From Candidatus Andeanibacterium colombiense (GTDB taxonomy: Bacteria; Pseudomonadota; Alphaproteobacteria; Sphingomonadales; Sphingomonadaceae): 64,000 nucleotides of DNA. The notes under the pieces were generated by a model that worked only from the letters and a program-made list of their open reading frames with translations, had not been told where the DNA came from and did not search any database. The stretch lies in NCBI GenBank assembly GCA_029202985.1, contig CP119316.1:2777001-2841000 (forward strand), given 5' to 3'. Positions 53,454 to 61,857 of this stretch are shown here, piece after piece. The position numbers and the translations under genes are program-made. Each line of letters begins with the position of its first letter. The first letter of the stretch is position 1.

Positions 53454-53613
53454 GCGCATTTTTGACGAACCCTCGATCCGGATTGTCCGAACCCCCCGCG
53501 GATATTCCGGATCGAGGCACCCAGCACTGACAGGAGCGACGATCGCGCAGCGGCAATCGAACGAAACGGAGTGGCTCGTCGCGGACGGACTGACGCTGCT
53601 GCAGGCCGGCAGA

Positions 53614-54999
53614 TTGCACGATCTGCTTCGTCTCACTGCCGGCGCGCCGGATCCGCGCCTGCGGGTTCAGCAAGCCTATGCCCATGCCGCGCTTGGCCAG
53701 TTGCCGCAGGCGCTCGCCGCGGCCGGGGCGGCGCTGGCTGCGCCCCCGGCGGACCTCTGGGCGCTCGATCTGCTCGGGAACGTGTTCACGCTCTGCCACC
53801 GGCCGGATGAGGCCTATGCCGCTTTCGACCGCGCGCGGAAGCTTGCGCCCGACCGGCCGGATGTGCTGTTCAACTTCGCGGCCGCCGCGGCGTTCATGGG
53901 TTTTACCGACCAGGCCGAAAGTGCCTATGACCGGGTCATTCGCGCCGCGCCGGACCATACCGAAGCCTGGCTCAATCGCTCGCAGCTGCGCTGGCAGACC
54001 TCCGGCCACAACCATGTGCCCGAACTGCGCGCGGCGCTCGGTGCGGTTCCGCTCCCCTGGCAGCGCGAGGTGCAGCTGCGCTACGCTCTGGGCAAGGAGC
54101 TGGAGGATCTCGGCGAATATGACGAGGCCTTCGCCAGCCTTTCGCGAGGGGCCGCGGTCCGCCGCGCCCATATGCGCTATGCGGTGGCGGAAGATGTGGC
54201 GGCGATGGAGCGGATCGCGGCCACTCATGACGCACGGTGGTGCGCGCCGGCCCGTGAGCCGCACGAACGAGGCGGAGCGGTCTTCATTCTCGGCCTGCCG
54301 CGTTCGGGATCGACCCTGCTCGAACGGATGCTCGGCCGGCACAGCCAGGTCCAGTCGCTCGGCGAGCTGCCCTATTTCGGCCAGGCGCTGGTCGGGACCT
54401 TCCGCGAGCGGGCGGGGCGCATGCCCGCGGGCAAGGAGGAGCTGATCGATCTCAGCGCCGAGCTCGACCCTGGGGCGATCGGCGATGCCTATCTCTCCGC
54501 GCTCGCACCGCTGCGCGACGCCCGGCCGAGGTTCGTCGACAAGCTGCCGATCAATTTCCTCTACGCCGGCCTGATCGCGCGTGCGCTGCCGGGCGCGACG
54601 CTGGTCCATATCCGGCGCAGGCCGATCGATTTGTGCTTCGCGATCTTCAAGACCCTGTTCCGCGATGCCTATCCGTTCTCCTACGATCTGGCCGAGCTCG
54701 GCGCCTATCACCGGGCCTATCGCGCGCTGATGGATCACTGGCGGGCCGCGCTGGGCGATCGGCTGGTCGAGATCGATTACGAAGATCTGGTGGGCGATCC
54801 GCGCGCGGCGATGGAAATGCTGATGCCGCGGCTCGGCCTCGCGCTGGAGGATGCCTGCCTGAGCCCGGAGAAGGACCGGTCCGCGGTGATGACGGCCAGC
54901 GCCGCGCAGGTCCGCCAGCCGATCCATTCGGCTTCGGTCGGTTCGGCCGCGCGCTATGCCGCGCATCTCGAACCGTTGCGCGCGGCGCTCGGCGAATAG
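53614..54999 (+). CDS. TPR-repeat sulfotransferase
   Basis: A protein of at least 461 residues. The N-terminal part (to about 200) is TPR helical repeats. The C-terminal domain is a PAPS-dependent sulfotransferase: LPRSGSTLLERML holds the 5'-phosphosulfate loop, and LVHIRRRPIDLCFAIFK the 3'-phosphate-binding motif. TPR-sulfotransferases in bacteria modify peptides, glycans or small molecules. The frame has no ATG or GTG near the beginning. TTG at 53614 is the only ordinary start, but coding-like sequence (EWLVADGLTLLQAGR) extends upstream and an AGGAG at 53532 would suit a start at 53542, which is ATC. The N-terminus is therefore uncertain. Confidence 0.85.
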   Translation: MHDLLRLTAGAPDPRLRVQQAYAHAALGQLPQALAAAGAALAAPPADLWALDLLGNVFTLCHRPDEAYAAFDRARKLAPDRPDVLFNFAAAAAFMGFTDQAESAYDRVIRAAPDHTEAWLNRSQLRWQTSGHNHVPELRAALGAVPLPWQREVQLRYALGKELEDLGEYDEAFASLSRGAAVRRAHMRYAVAEDVAAMERIAATHDARWCAPAREPHERGGAVFILGLPRSGSTLLERMLGRHSQVQSLGELPYFGQALVGTFRERAGRMPAGKEELIDLSAELDPGAIGDAYLSALAPLRDARPRFVDKLPINFLYAGLIARALPGATLVHIRRRPIDLCFAIFKTLFRDAYPFSYDLAELGAYHRAYRALMDHWRAALGDRLVEIDYEDLVGDPRAAMEMLMPRLGLALEDACLSPEKDRSAVMTASAAQVRQPIHSASVGSAARYAAHLEPLRAALGE

Positions 55000-55036
55000 A
55001 CCCGCCCTCCCGGCCAGGCCGCGCCGGCGTTGGGCT

Positions 55037-55066
55037 TCAGCCATAGATGGGGTCGATGCCCTGCAT
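55037..55066 (-). CDS. Possible nine-residue peptide frame MQGIDPIYG
   Basis: A tiny leftward frame between the sulfotransferase and oxygenase genes, ATG at 55064-55066 and TGA at 55037-55039. It matches the first eight codons of the 52437 frame; the differences are synonymous (CCC/CCG) or conservative (Ile/Val, Gln/Lys). TAGGAT, a possible -10 element, ends about eight bases before the ATG, so any transcript would be nearly leaderless. Too short to prove as coding. Confidence 0.25.
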   Translation of the reverse strand: MQGIDPIYG

Positions 55067-55091
55067 GAGGAATCACATCCTAGCGGGATGG
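55042..55091. promoter_or_regulatory. Copy B of the repeated element upstream of the oxygenase gene
   Basis: Rightward CATAGATGGGGTCGATGCC then CTGCATGAGG, and CTAGCGGGATGG about 14 bases later. This parallels copy A at 52413-52462. It ends about 51 bases before the oxygenase ATG, a spacing close to that of copy A, which suits an operator or promoter shared by the two genes. Confidence 0.45.
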
Positions 55092-55142
55092 GTCCGGTTT
55101 TAGGACAACCTGGGGGTGGGCGGCTTCGCGGCGACGAAGGCG

Positions 55143-56192
55143 ATGGCGGAGCTGCCCCGCTACGACAACAACGCATGGTGCCGCCCGGAAATGCCGAAAC
55201 ACGTTCTTCCTCTGGTCGATATTTCCCTCCTCCAAAGCGACGCTTTCGAGGATCGGCTGAGCGTGGCCCGCGATCTCGATCGGGCCTGCGTGGAAGCGGG
55301 CTTCCTCTATATCCGGGGTTCGCAATTCGACGGCGCATTGTTCCGCCGCCTGCTCGACCGCGCGAAGCTCTATTTCGCGCTCGACGATGCGACCAAGATG
55401 CAGGCCTATATTGGCCTGTCCGAGAACCACAGCGGCTATGTCCCGGTGGGCGAGGAGCAGTTCGGCGTCGGCACCTACGATCTCAAGGAAGCCTACGACG
55501 TCAACAACGACTATCCGCTCGCGGAAGGCAGGCGCCCGCTGCTGGGCCCCAATGTCTGGCCCGAAATGGCCGGTTTCCGCGAAGACGTGCTGGCCTATTA
55601 CCAGCACATCCAGGCGATCGGGCACCAGCTGTTCCGGGCCTTCGCACTCGCGCTGGGGCTGGAGGAAACCTATTTCGACGCGTTTCTCCAGCATCCGCCG
55701 AGCCAGTTGCGGCTGATCCATTATCCGTTCGATGCCAGCGTGGAAGACCGGCCCGGGATCGGCGCCCATACCGATTACGAATGCTTCACCCTGCTGTTCG
55801 CGACCGCCGCCGGGCTGCAGGTGGTCGGCAAGGACGGGGAATGGGTCGATGTGCCGCTGCTCGAGGGCACGATGATCATGAACATCGGCGACATGATGGA
55901 GATCATGTCCAACGGCCGCTACGTCGCGACCAAGCACCGGGTGAAGAAGGTGCCGGAAGAGCGCTTCTCGTTCCCGCTGTTCTTCTCCTGCGACTACGAT
56001 CACGTGATCGCGCCGATCGCGCCCGACGAGGTCCCGCGCTATGCCCCGCTCAAGGGCGGCGAACACCTGCATAACCAGACCGCGCAGACCTTCGCCTATC
56101 TCAAGCGCCGGGTCGCCAGCGGCGAACTGGTGCTAGAAGATCCGGTGCCGCTCGATTCCTTCGGCCTGCAGCAGGCCGGGGTGCGCGCATGA
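55143..56192 (+). CDS. Isopenicillin N synthase-like Fe(II)/2-oxoglutarate oxygenase
   Basis: A 349-residue double-stranded beta-helix oxygenase. Iron ligands His209 and Asp211 (GAHTDYECFTL) and His265 (ATKHRVKKV) are in place, and the Arg-x-Ser of RFSFPLFF at 274-276 suits 2-oxoglutarate binding. The family includes isopenicillin N synthase, ACC oxidase and many hydroxylases. Start choices are ATG at 55143 (used), ATG at 55191 (MPKHVLPLVDIS) and an earlier GTG. The final bases overlap the next gene (ATGA), so the two products probably act together. Substrate unknown. Confidence 0.9.
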   Translation: MAELPRYDNNAWCRPEMPKHVLPLVDISLLQSDAFEDRLSVARDLDRACVEAGFLYIRGSQFDGALFRRLLDRAKLYFALDDATKMQAYIGLSENHSGYVPVGEEQFGVGTYDLKEAYDVNNDYPLAEGRRPLLGPNVWPEMAGFREDVLAYYQHIQAIGHQLFRAFALALGLEETYFDAFLQHPPSQLRLIHYPFDASVEDRPGIGAHTDYECFTLLFATAAGLQVVGKDGEWVDVPLLEGTMIMNIGDMMEIMSNGRYVATKHRVKKVPEERFSFPLFFSCDYDHVIAPIAPDEVPRYAPLKGGEHLHNQTAQTFAYLKRRVASGELVLEDPVPLDSFGLQQAGVRA

Positions 56193-57076
56193 ACCTCGCG
56201 ACCCTCCTCGAACGGCTCCCGCGCAAGGGCATCGACGGCCTGCGCTTTCCGCGCAATCTGCTCGGCACCTTCCGGCGCAAGAGCATCAGCTTCTGTACCG
56301 GCGTCACCGACGAGACGACCGTGGTCTACTGGCTCCAGTCGAAAAGCTTCAGCATCGATCTGCGCCTGCCCGAAGAAGCCGCGACGCCGCTGACCGAACG
56401 CCAGGGCTGGGTCGGCGACACGCTGTGGGACGACGAATCCGGCCTGCTGTCGTGGCAGATCGCGCGCAGCTACCAGCCGCGCAACCAGTGGCCCGAGCCC
56501 GCCCGCCTCAACATCGTCGGCAATTGCGTGCTCGAGTTCGCTCCCTCGGGTGCCTATGTCGAGGACTGGCGACAGAAATCCTCCAGCGGGCCGTTCCTCG
56601 GGCTGCGCCTGGTCAGCATGCTGAACGAGGCGACCGGGCAGGAAACGCCGGCGGACGGCGGCTTCGTGATCGCCGGCGAGCATGCCGCCTTCGCGCAATC
56701 GCGGCTGCCCCGGATCGACGATGCGCTGGAGCGCACCGGCAGCCTGGAAAGCGCGCTGGCGGCCGGCATCGCGACCGAGGAAGAGATCGAGAGCTACGAG
56801 GTTTCGGTCGCGATCGGCGGCCGCGCGATCACCTACAGCACCCGGAACAGCCGTCTCGGAGAAACGATCGGCGCGGGCGATTTCTCGATCTGCCCCGATG
56901 GCACGGTCGCGCATGAGCGGCTCGTCGGCGGCGAATTGTGCGTCCTCATCTACGAGGTCGACGTGTTTGAGCCGGACTTCACTTTCGACACCCAAACGCC
57001 GTCCACCTCGGAGGTACTCGAGTGGATGGAACAGGAAAAGTGCCACCTGGCCCGCCATGCGGTCCTCGTGAATTAG
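56189..57076 (+). CDS. Protein of unknown function coupled to the oxygenase; possible calycin-like fold
   Basis: A 295-residue soluble protein. I see no signal peptide and no catalytic motif. Strands such as CTGVTDETTVVYWLQSKSFS followed by DLRLP and a later GNCVLEFAPSG suggest a lipocalin/calycin-like barrel, a fold that binds small hydrophobic molecules. This is a fold guess from pattern alone. It overlaps the oxygenase gene by 4 bases, and the hydroxylase gene follows after 43. Its conserved place suggests a binding or accessory role. Confidence 0.65.
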   Translation: MNLATLLERLPRKGIDGLRFPRNLLGTFRRKSISFCTGVTDETTVVYWLQSKSFSIDLRLPEEAATPLTERQGWVGDTLWDDESGLLSWQIARSYQPRNQWPEPARLNIVGNCVLEFAPSGAYVEDWRQKSSSGPFLGLRLVSMLNEATGQETPADGGFVIAGEHAAFAQSRLPRIDDALERTGSLESALAAGIATEEEIESYEVSVAIGGRAITYSTRNSRLGETIGAGDFSICPDGTVAHERLVGGELCVLIYEVDVFEPDFTFDTQTPSTSEVLEWMEQEKCHLARHAVLVN

Positions 57077-57119
57077 GCCGGCGAGATGGTGGTTCTCCAG
57101 AGTTATGCGGAGGTTTTCT

Positions 57120-58094
57120 ATGGATAGTTACGAACAAGCCTATGATGCCTCCGTCGCCAGCGGCGGGCAGCCGGCAGCGGCGAGCCTCGATGCGGAGCCG
57201 GCTTTAGCCGGTCCGGCAGCGGTGCGGCAGGCCGGACCGGTCAAGCGGACCATCTTCAAATATCTCCAGCCTGCGATTCTGCTGGCGATCCTTGCCTTCT
57301 GGACGCTCGCTCCGGCTTCGGTCACCCACAATGGCTGGGTCGGCGCGCTGGCTGGTACCGGGATCATGGTCTTCATCATGGCCCTCGAATGGGTCAATGA
57401 GCGCCACGCCCACTGGCGGCTGACCGTGCGCGAGTTCCTCGAGGGCGCGTTCTATATCGTCGCCAATCGCTATCTGTTCGGCGCGGTCTCCGCGGTGCTG
57501 CTCTACGATCCGCTCAAGGCCTTCGTGATGAGCTATGGGCTGACCACCGGGGTGACCACCGGCTTCCCGCTGTCGGTGCAGGTGCTCATGCTGATCTCGA
57601 TGCATGAATTCGTGCAATACTGGTTCCACCGGATGCTCCACAACCACCCGTGGCTGTGGGAGGTGCATGTCCCGCATCACTACATCACCCAGCTCAACAC
57701 GATGAACGCGGCGGTCGGCAACTGGCTCGAGATCATGTTCCTCGGCCTGACCCTGGGCATCTTCTTCGAAATGCCGCGCGAGGCGCTGCTATGCGCGGGC
57801 AATATCGGCGGTGCGGTGGCCTATTTCGCCCATTCGAACATCCGCTTCGATCCGCCCCGCTGGTACTCGTTCTTCTTCACCACGATCGAGCATCACAGCC
57901 TGCATCATTCGCTGAACTACGACGACACGCGCTACAATTACGCCAATGAACTGATCATCTACGACCGCATCTTCGGGACCTTCCGCGAAGGCGAGGCGAT
58001 CCATGTCGGGCAGGACGAACAGCGGCGCCTGTCGATCTGGGAACAGTCCATCTGGCCGTTCCTGCCGGCGAAGATGAAGGCGAAGAAGGCCTGA
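57120..58094 (+). CDS. Fatty acid hydroxylase / sterol desaturase family membrane enzyme
   Basis: A 324-residue di-iron membrane oxygenase. About four helices flank three His boxes: HEFVQYWFHRMLH (162-174), HVPHH (183-187), and HHSLHH in the last third, with an additional FAHSN. The family hydroxylates or desaturates lipids, carotenoids and sterols. The first 40 residues are a low-complexity cytoplasmic tail. The ATG at 57120 has GGAGG seven bases upstream and is preferred over the ATG 15 bases earlier. It sits between the calycin-like gene and the TonB receptor. Confidence 0.88.
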   Translation: MDSYEQAYDASVASGGQPAAASLDAEPALAGPAAVRQAGPVKRTIFKYLQPAILLAILAFWTLAPASVTHNGWVGALAGTGIMVFIMALEWVNERHAHWRLTVREFLEGAFYIVANRYLFGAVSAVLLYDPLKAFVMSYGLTTGVTTGFPLSVQVLMLISMHEFVQYWFHRMLHNHPWLWEVHVPHHYITQLNTMNAAVGNWLEIMFLGLTLGIFFEMPREALLCAGNIGGAVAYFAHSNIRFDPPRWYSFFFTTIEHHSLHHSLNYDDTRYNYANELIIYDRIFGTFREGEAIHVGQDEQRRLSIWEQSIWPFLPAKMKAKKA

Positions 58095-58334
58095 CCTGGC
58101 GCGACGATAAACGACAGGCCCGGAGCAACGCGAACCCCGGGCCGCGAGATGCGATGACAAGGCGATTTGCCGCCGGTTGGCGGCGGAAATGAGGTCGAGC
58201 GCGAACACCGCGCCGATCAGCGGGTAGCTGCGCGCGCCAGACGTGTGGAGCCTGGCGAATATCCGGAACATCAGAACCCGGAATTCGCAAAAGCCGGAGA
58301 GGAAGGAGAAGACTTAAACACGAGGGATCTTATC
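58095..58334. other. Gap before the TonB receptor gene
   Basis: Intergenic stretch of 240 bp between the hydroxylase and the receptor. It contains no RNA gene, no repeat matching others in the window, and no convincing small frame. A leftward frame (from 58271) begins MFRIFARLHTSGARSYP but runs on as antisense of the hydroxylase. The receptor ribosome site GAGGGA lies at about 58322. A promoter of its own for the receptor is possible. Confidence 0.4.
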
Positions 58335-60794
58335 ATGACTGACACCAAGAGCCTTTTGATGGCGCGCGCCAGTGCCCTTGCGCTGCTGACATCCGCCTCC
58401 ATCGTTCTGCCTGCGCAGGCCCATGCGGAAGACACCAACGCCGCTGCCGAAGCGGATGCGGGCGGATCGTCGGGCGGACTGACCGACATCCTCGTCACCG
58501 CCTCGCGGCGCGAGACGACCACGCTGAAGACCCCGATCAACATCTCCGCGATTTCCGGCGACGATCTGGCGAACAAGGGCGTGACCAATTTCCAGGACCT
58601 CGGCCGCACGATCGCCGGCCTGGTCTATAACAGCGCGAGCATCCGCGACGGCGGCTCCAGCAGCTTCATCATCCACGGGCTCAACCTCGACGGGGTCAGC
58701 TCGGGCGGCGAACGCCCGGCGGCGACGATCGCTCCGGTGTCGGTCTATATCGGCGAGACTCCGGCCTTCGTGAACATCCATCTGGCCGACATCCAGCGGA
58801 TCGAGGTGCTGCGCGGCCCCCAGGCCACGCTGTATGGTAACGCCTCGATCGCCGGCACTTTGCGGGTGTTGTTCAACGAACCCGATCCGAGCGGCTTCAG
58901 CGCGGACATCTCGGGCAGTGGCGGCTGGACCAAGCATGCCAGCGGCCCGAACTACACCGTCGACGGCGCGGTCAATGTGCCGCTGGCCTCCAACCTCGCG
59001 CTGCGCGTTGCAGCCGGCTACACTTTCGCGCACGGCTTCATCGACGCGCCGATGATGTATACGCTCGACAGCGACGGCAAGCCGGTGCTCGCCGACCCGT
59101 CGGACCCGGTCCACAGCCTGCCGGTGCCGACCTCCAAAAAGAATGTCGACGACAGCAAACTGGCCTACGTCCGCCCGATGCTGAAGTTCGAGGACGGGCC
59201 GTTCACGCTGCTCGCAACCTATCAGCACCAGTACGAGCATTCGGACGGGCCGGATCAGGACAGCTATCCGGGCGGCACTGCACCCACAGCCTTCTCCAGC
59301 TCGGGCGACGTGGGCGCCAACCCGGCGTTCCAGAACGACAATTTCGACAACGTGTTCAAGCCCCAGTTCGACGAATACCAGACCGGCGCCTTCATCGATC
59401 AGCCGCTGACCCGCAAGGTCGATCTCGGCTCGCTCGAGGGATCCTACGATTTCGGTTTCGCCACGCTGACCAGCGTCACCTCGGCCTATGAAACCGACAG
59501 CTTCGGGACGAGCGACAGCACCGCCGGCTACCAGAAGAGCCTCGGCTATTTCTATGCGGGCTATCCGCGCATCCTCGTGCCCAGCACGCGCGATTACAAC
59601 GAGAAGGCGTTCATCCAGGAAGTCCGGCTGGTGTCGGCCGGGAATACGCCGCTGACCTACAGCATCGGCGCGTTCTACATGGATCAGAAGAGCCATCTGA
59701 CCCAGACCGACTACAACATGGGCTACACCGACTATCTCAATGCGCTGGGCGCGTGGAACACCGGAACCGACGTCGGCTATATCTACGATCGCCAGATGGA
59801 CTTCACCGACCTCGCGGCCTTCGGCGAGCTGACCTATCACATCACCCCGGCGTGGCAGATCACCGGCGGCGTCCGGGTGTTCACCCAGAAGCTCGAGATC
59901 ACCGCGCTCAACGCGCTGCCGATCTGCGGCTTCTATTGTTCGTCGGACGGGATCGACCCCGAGGGCGTGGTTCTCGCCAGCGATACGCAAAAGAAGACCC
60001 AGGCGCTGTTCAAGGCCAACACGTCCTATGAATTCGCCAATGGCATGCTTGCCTATTTCACCTTCTCGCAAGGTGTGCGGCGCGGCGGTGCGAGCGGAAT
60101 TCCGACCACCGGCACCTTCGCCGAGGATCCGGCGTTCCAGTTCTATCAGCCGGATTCGGTCGACAATTACGAGCTCGGCCTGAAGGGGCGGATCGGGCGG
60201 CGCTTCGATTTCGCGGCGGCCGGCTATTACGTCGACTGGAAGGACCCGCAGGTCAATGTCAGCACCCCCAACGGCGGCTTCCCGGCGGTGGTCAACGGCA
60301 CCAGCGCCCGCTCGCTCGGCATCGATCTCGAGGCGCATTATCTGCTGACCGACGAGCTGACCCTGACCGGCACCTATGGCTTCAACAAGTCGAAGCTGAC
60401 CGGCCCGATCCTGGTCGGCGGCAAAAACTTTGGCGGCGATGGCACGGAACTGCCGGGCACGCCGCACCACACGGTCAGCCTGTCGGCCGATTACGCCAAG
60501 CCGCTCGCGGGCGATCTGATGCTGAACACGCAGGTCAACTTCAGCTACCGCAGCGGGATGTCGACCTCGCTGACCGCGAAATCGAATGTCGAACTGCCCG
60601 GCTTTGCGATGGTTGGCGCGGCGATCGGCGTGAGCAAGGACATGTGGCGCGTCGATCTGTTCGGCGACAACCTTGGCGATGTGCGCGGGGTATTGTCGGC
60701 GCAGAGCGCGCTGGCGACCGACGTGCGCGGGCTTAATTATCGCCTGTCGCGGCCGCGGACCGTCGGGCTGCGCTTCTCGGTCAAATATCGCTGA
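58335..60794 (+). CDS. TonB-dependent outer-membrane receptor of the sulfotransferase/oxygenase cluster
   Basis: An 819-residue receptor. A signal peptide (cleavage near AHAED, residue 31) is followed by a TonB-box-like ILVTASRRE, plug domain (about 52-170, with IQRIEVLRGPQATLYGNASI) and a barrel that ends in GLRFSVKYR. Plug motif and length place it in the large family of sphingomonad receptors for vitamins, plant compounds, sterols or peptides. The last gene of the rightward series. Substrate not predicted; the neighbouring oxygenases suggest a hydrophobic or peptide-like compound. Confidence 0.93.
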   Translation: MTDTKSLLMARASALALLTSASIVLPAQAHAEDTNAAAEADAGGSSGGLTDILVTASRRETTTLKTPINISAISGDDLANKGVTNFQDLGRTIAGLVYNSASIRDGGSSSFIIHGLNLDGVSSGGERPAATIAPVSVYIGETPAFVNIHLADIQRIEVLRGPQATLYGNASIAGTLRVLFNEPDPSGFSADISGSGGWTKHASGPNYTVDGAVNVPLASNLALRVAAGYTFAHGFIDAPMMYTLDSDGKPVLADPSDPVHSLPVPTSKKNVDDSKLAYVRPMLKFEDGPFTLLATYQHQYEHSDGPDQDSYPGGTAPTAFSSSGDVGANPAFQNDNFDNVFKPQFDEYQTGAFIDQPLTRKVDLGSLEGSYDFGFATLTSVTSAYETDSFGTSDSTAGYQKSLGYFYAGYPRILVPSTRDYNEKAFIQEVRLVSAGNTPLTYSIGAFYMDQKSHLTQTDYNMGYTDYLNALGAWNTGTDVGYIYDRQMDFTDLAAFGELTYHITPAWQITGGVRVFTQKLEITALNALPICGFYCSSDGIDPEGVVLASDTQKKTQALFKANTSYEFANGMLAYFTFSQGVRRGGASGIPTTGTFAEDPAFQFYQPDSVDNYELGLKGRIGRRFDFAAAGYYVDWKDPQVNVSTPNGGFPAVVNGTSARSLGIDLEAHYLLTDELTLTGTYGFNKSKLTGPILVGGKNFGGDGTELPGTPHHTVSLSADYAKPLAGDLMLNTQVNFSYRSGMSTSLTAKSNVELPGFAMVGAAIGVSKDMWRVDLFGDNLGDVRGVLSAQSALATDVRGLNYRLSRPRTVGLRFSVKYR

Positions 60795-60810
60795 TCGAAC
60801 GATCCTGGGT

Positions 60811-60872
60811 CCCTCCCTTCGGGGAGGGGCCAGGGCGGGGACTGTCGGCTGCGCGATGTCGGCAGTCCCCGC
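60811..60872. terminator. Paired hairpins between the TonB receptor and LysR genes
   Basis: Two stems: CCCTCCC-TTCG-GGGAGGG (60811-60828) with a UUCG-type loop, and GCGGGGACTG / CAGTCCCCGC (60835-60844 with 60863-60872). They lie between convergent genes and may end transcription from both sides. The runs of T are short. Confidence 0.6.
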
Positions 60873-60893
60873 TTTGCATTCACGGTCAGCGGG

Positions 60894-61829
60894 CTAGGAC
60901 CTTGGGGTCGCCCGCAGTCGCCGGATCATCTCGTCAAGGAACAGCTGCGCGGCCGTGTCGCGCGACGGAGTCAGGCGGGCAAGCAGGTACATTTCGTAGG
61001 ACGGCGCGGTGTCGTCGGCCAGGAGCGGCCACAAGCGGCCCTGACGCACCCCCTCGCCGGCGGCCATCACCGGCAGGAAGCCGATCCCGATGCCGAGCGA
61101 GATCAGCCGCATCGCTTCGTGGATATCCTCCGCCAGCCCGTTCACGACCGTTCCCAGCCGGTAGCGCTGGCGCAGGCGGGTGATCGTCTCAACCTCGTCG
61201 GCGCCGGTCAGCACGAAGCCCTGTTCGCGCAGATCGCCGATCTTGGCGATCTTGCAGCCGAACAGCGGGTGCGAACGCGAGCAATAGAGTTGCTGGGTCT
61301 CGACGAACAGCGGCTCGTAGGTCAGCGCGCTGCGGACCCCGCTGTCGTAGCCGACCCCGAGTTCGGCCTCGCCCCGTTCGAGCGCGTCGAGCACTTCGCG
61401 CCAGGGCGAGACGCGGATTTCGATCCGGATCGAGGGGTGCCGGCGGTGCAGGCTCGCGATCGCCTCGTCGAATTCGGGCGAGATGATCGAGGACACCACC
61501 TGGATCCGCGCCAGGCCTTCGACCTGCTTGACCGCCTGGGCGATCTGGTGCGGCGCCATCCGCGCGGCCTCGAACATGTCCTCGCACAGCAGGTACAGCG
61601 CGCGCCCGGCGGTGGTCAGTTCGATGCCGGTCGCGCCGCGGTTGAGCAGGCGCGCGCCCGCGTGGTCCTCCAGCCGCTTCAGCGCGGCGCTGATGGTCGG
61701 CTGCTGGCGGTTCAGCCGCCGCGCCGCCGCGCCGATGCCGCCGGCCTTCACGATATCGACGAACAGCCGCAGCAGGTTCCAGTCCACCTGGGAGGCGAAA
61801 TTGGCATTGATGCGGACGGGGCCGCTCAT
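60894..61829 (-). CDS. LysR-type transcriptional regulator
   Basis: A 311-residue regulator. The winged helix-turn-helix is at about 17-75 (LRLFVDIVKAGGIGAAARRL then TISAALKRLE), followed by the two-lobed effector domain (about 105-300). It lies 28 bases after the solute-binding protein gene on the same strand and is convergent with the TonB receptor. It is the obvious candidate to control the cluster, although the divergent promoter arrangement usual for LysR is absent. Confidence 0.92.
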   Translation of the reverse strand: MSGPVRINANFASQVDWNLLRLFVDIVKAGGIGAAARRLNRQQPTISAALKRLEDHAGARLLNRGATGIELTTAGRALYLLCEDMFEAARMAPHQIAQAVKQVEGLARIQVVSSIISPEFDEAIASLHRRHPSIRIEIRVSPWREVLDALERGEAELGVGYDSGVRSALTYEPLFVETQQLYCSRSHPLFGCKIAKIGDLREQGFVLTGADEVETITRLRQRYRLGTVVNGLAEDIHEAMRLISLGIGIGFLPVMAAGEGVRQGRLWPLLADDTAPSYEMYLLARLTPSRDTAAQLFLDEMIRRLRATPRS

Positions 61830-61857
61830 GACCGATCAGCCGGGATGGAGCGTTCCG

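Noticed and set aside
57789..58271. Leftward frame beginning MFRIFARLHTSGARSYP
   Set aside because: Only the first 60 codons are in non-coding DNA; the rest is antisense to the hydroxylase. No homology recognised.
58314..60470. 718-codon leftward frame opposite the TonB receptor
   Set aside because: Composition is typical of antisense translation of a GC-rich gene; the receptor frame is certain.
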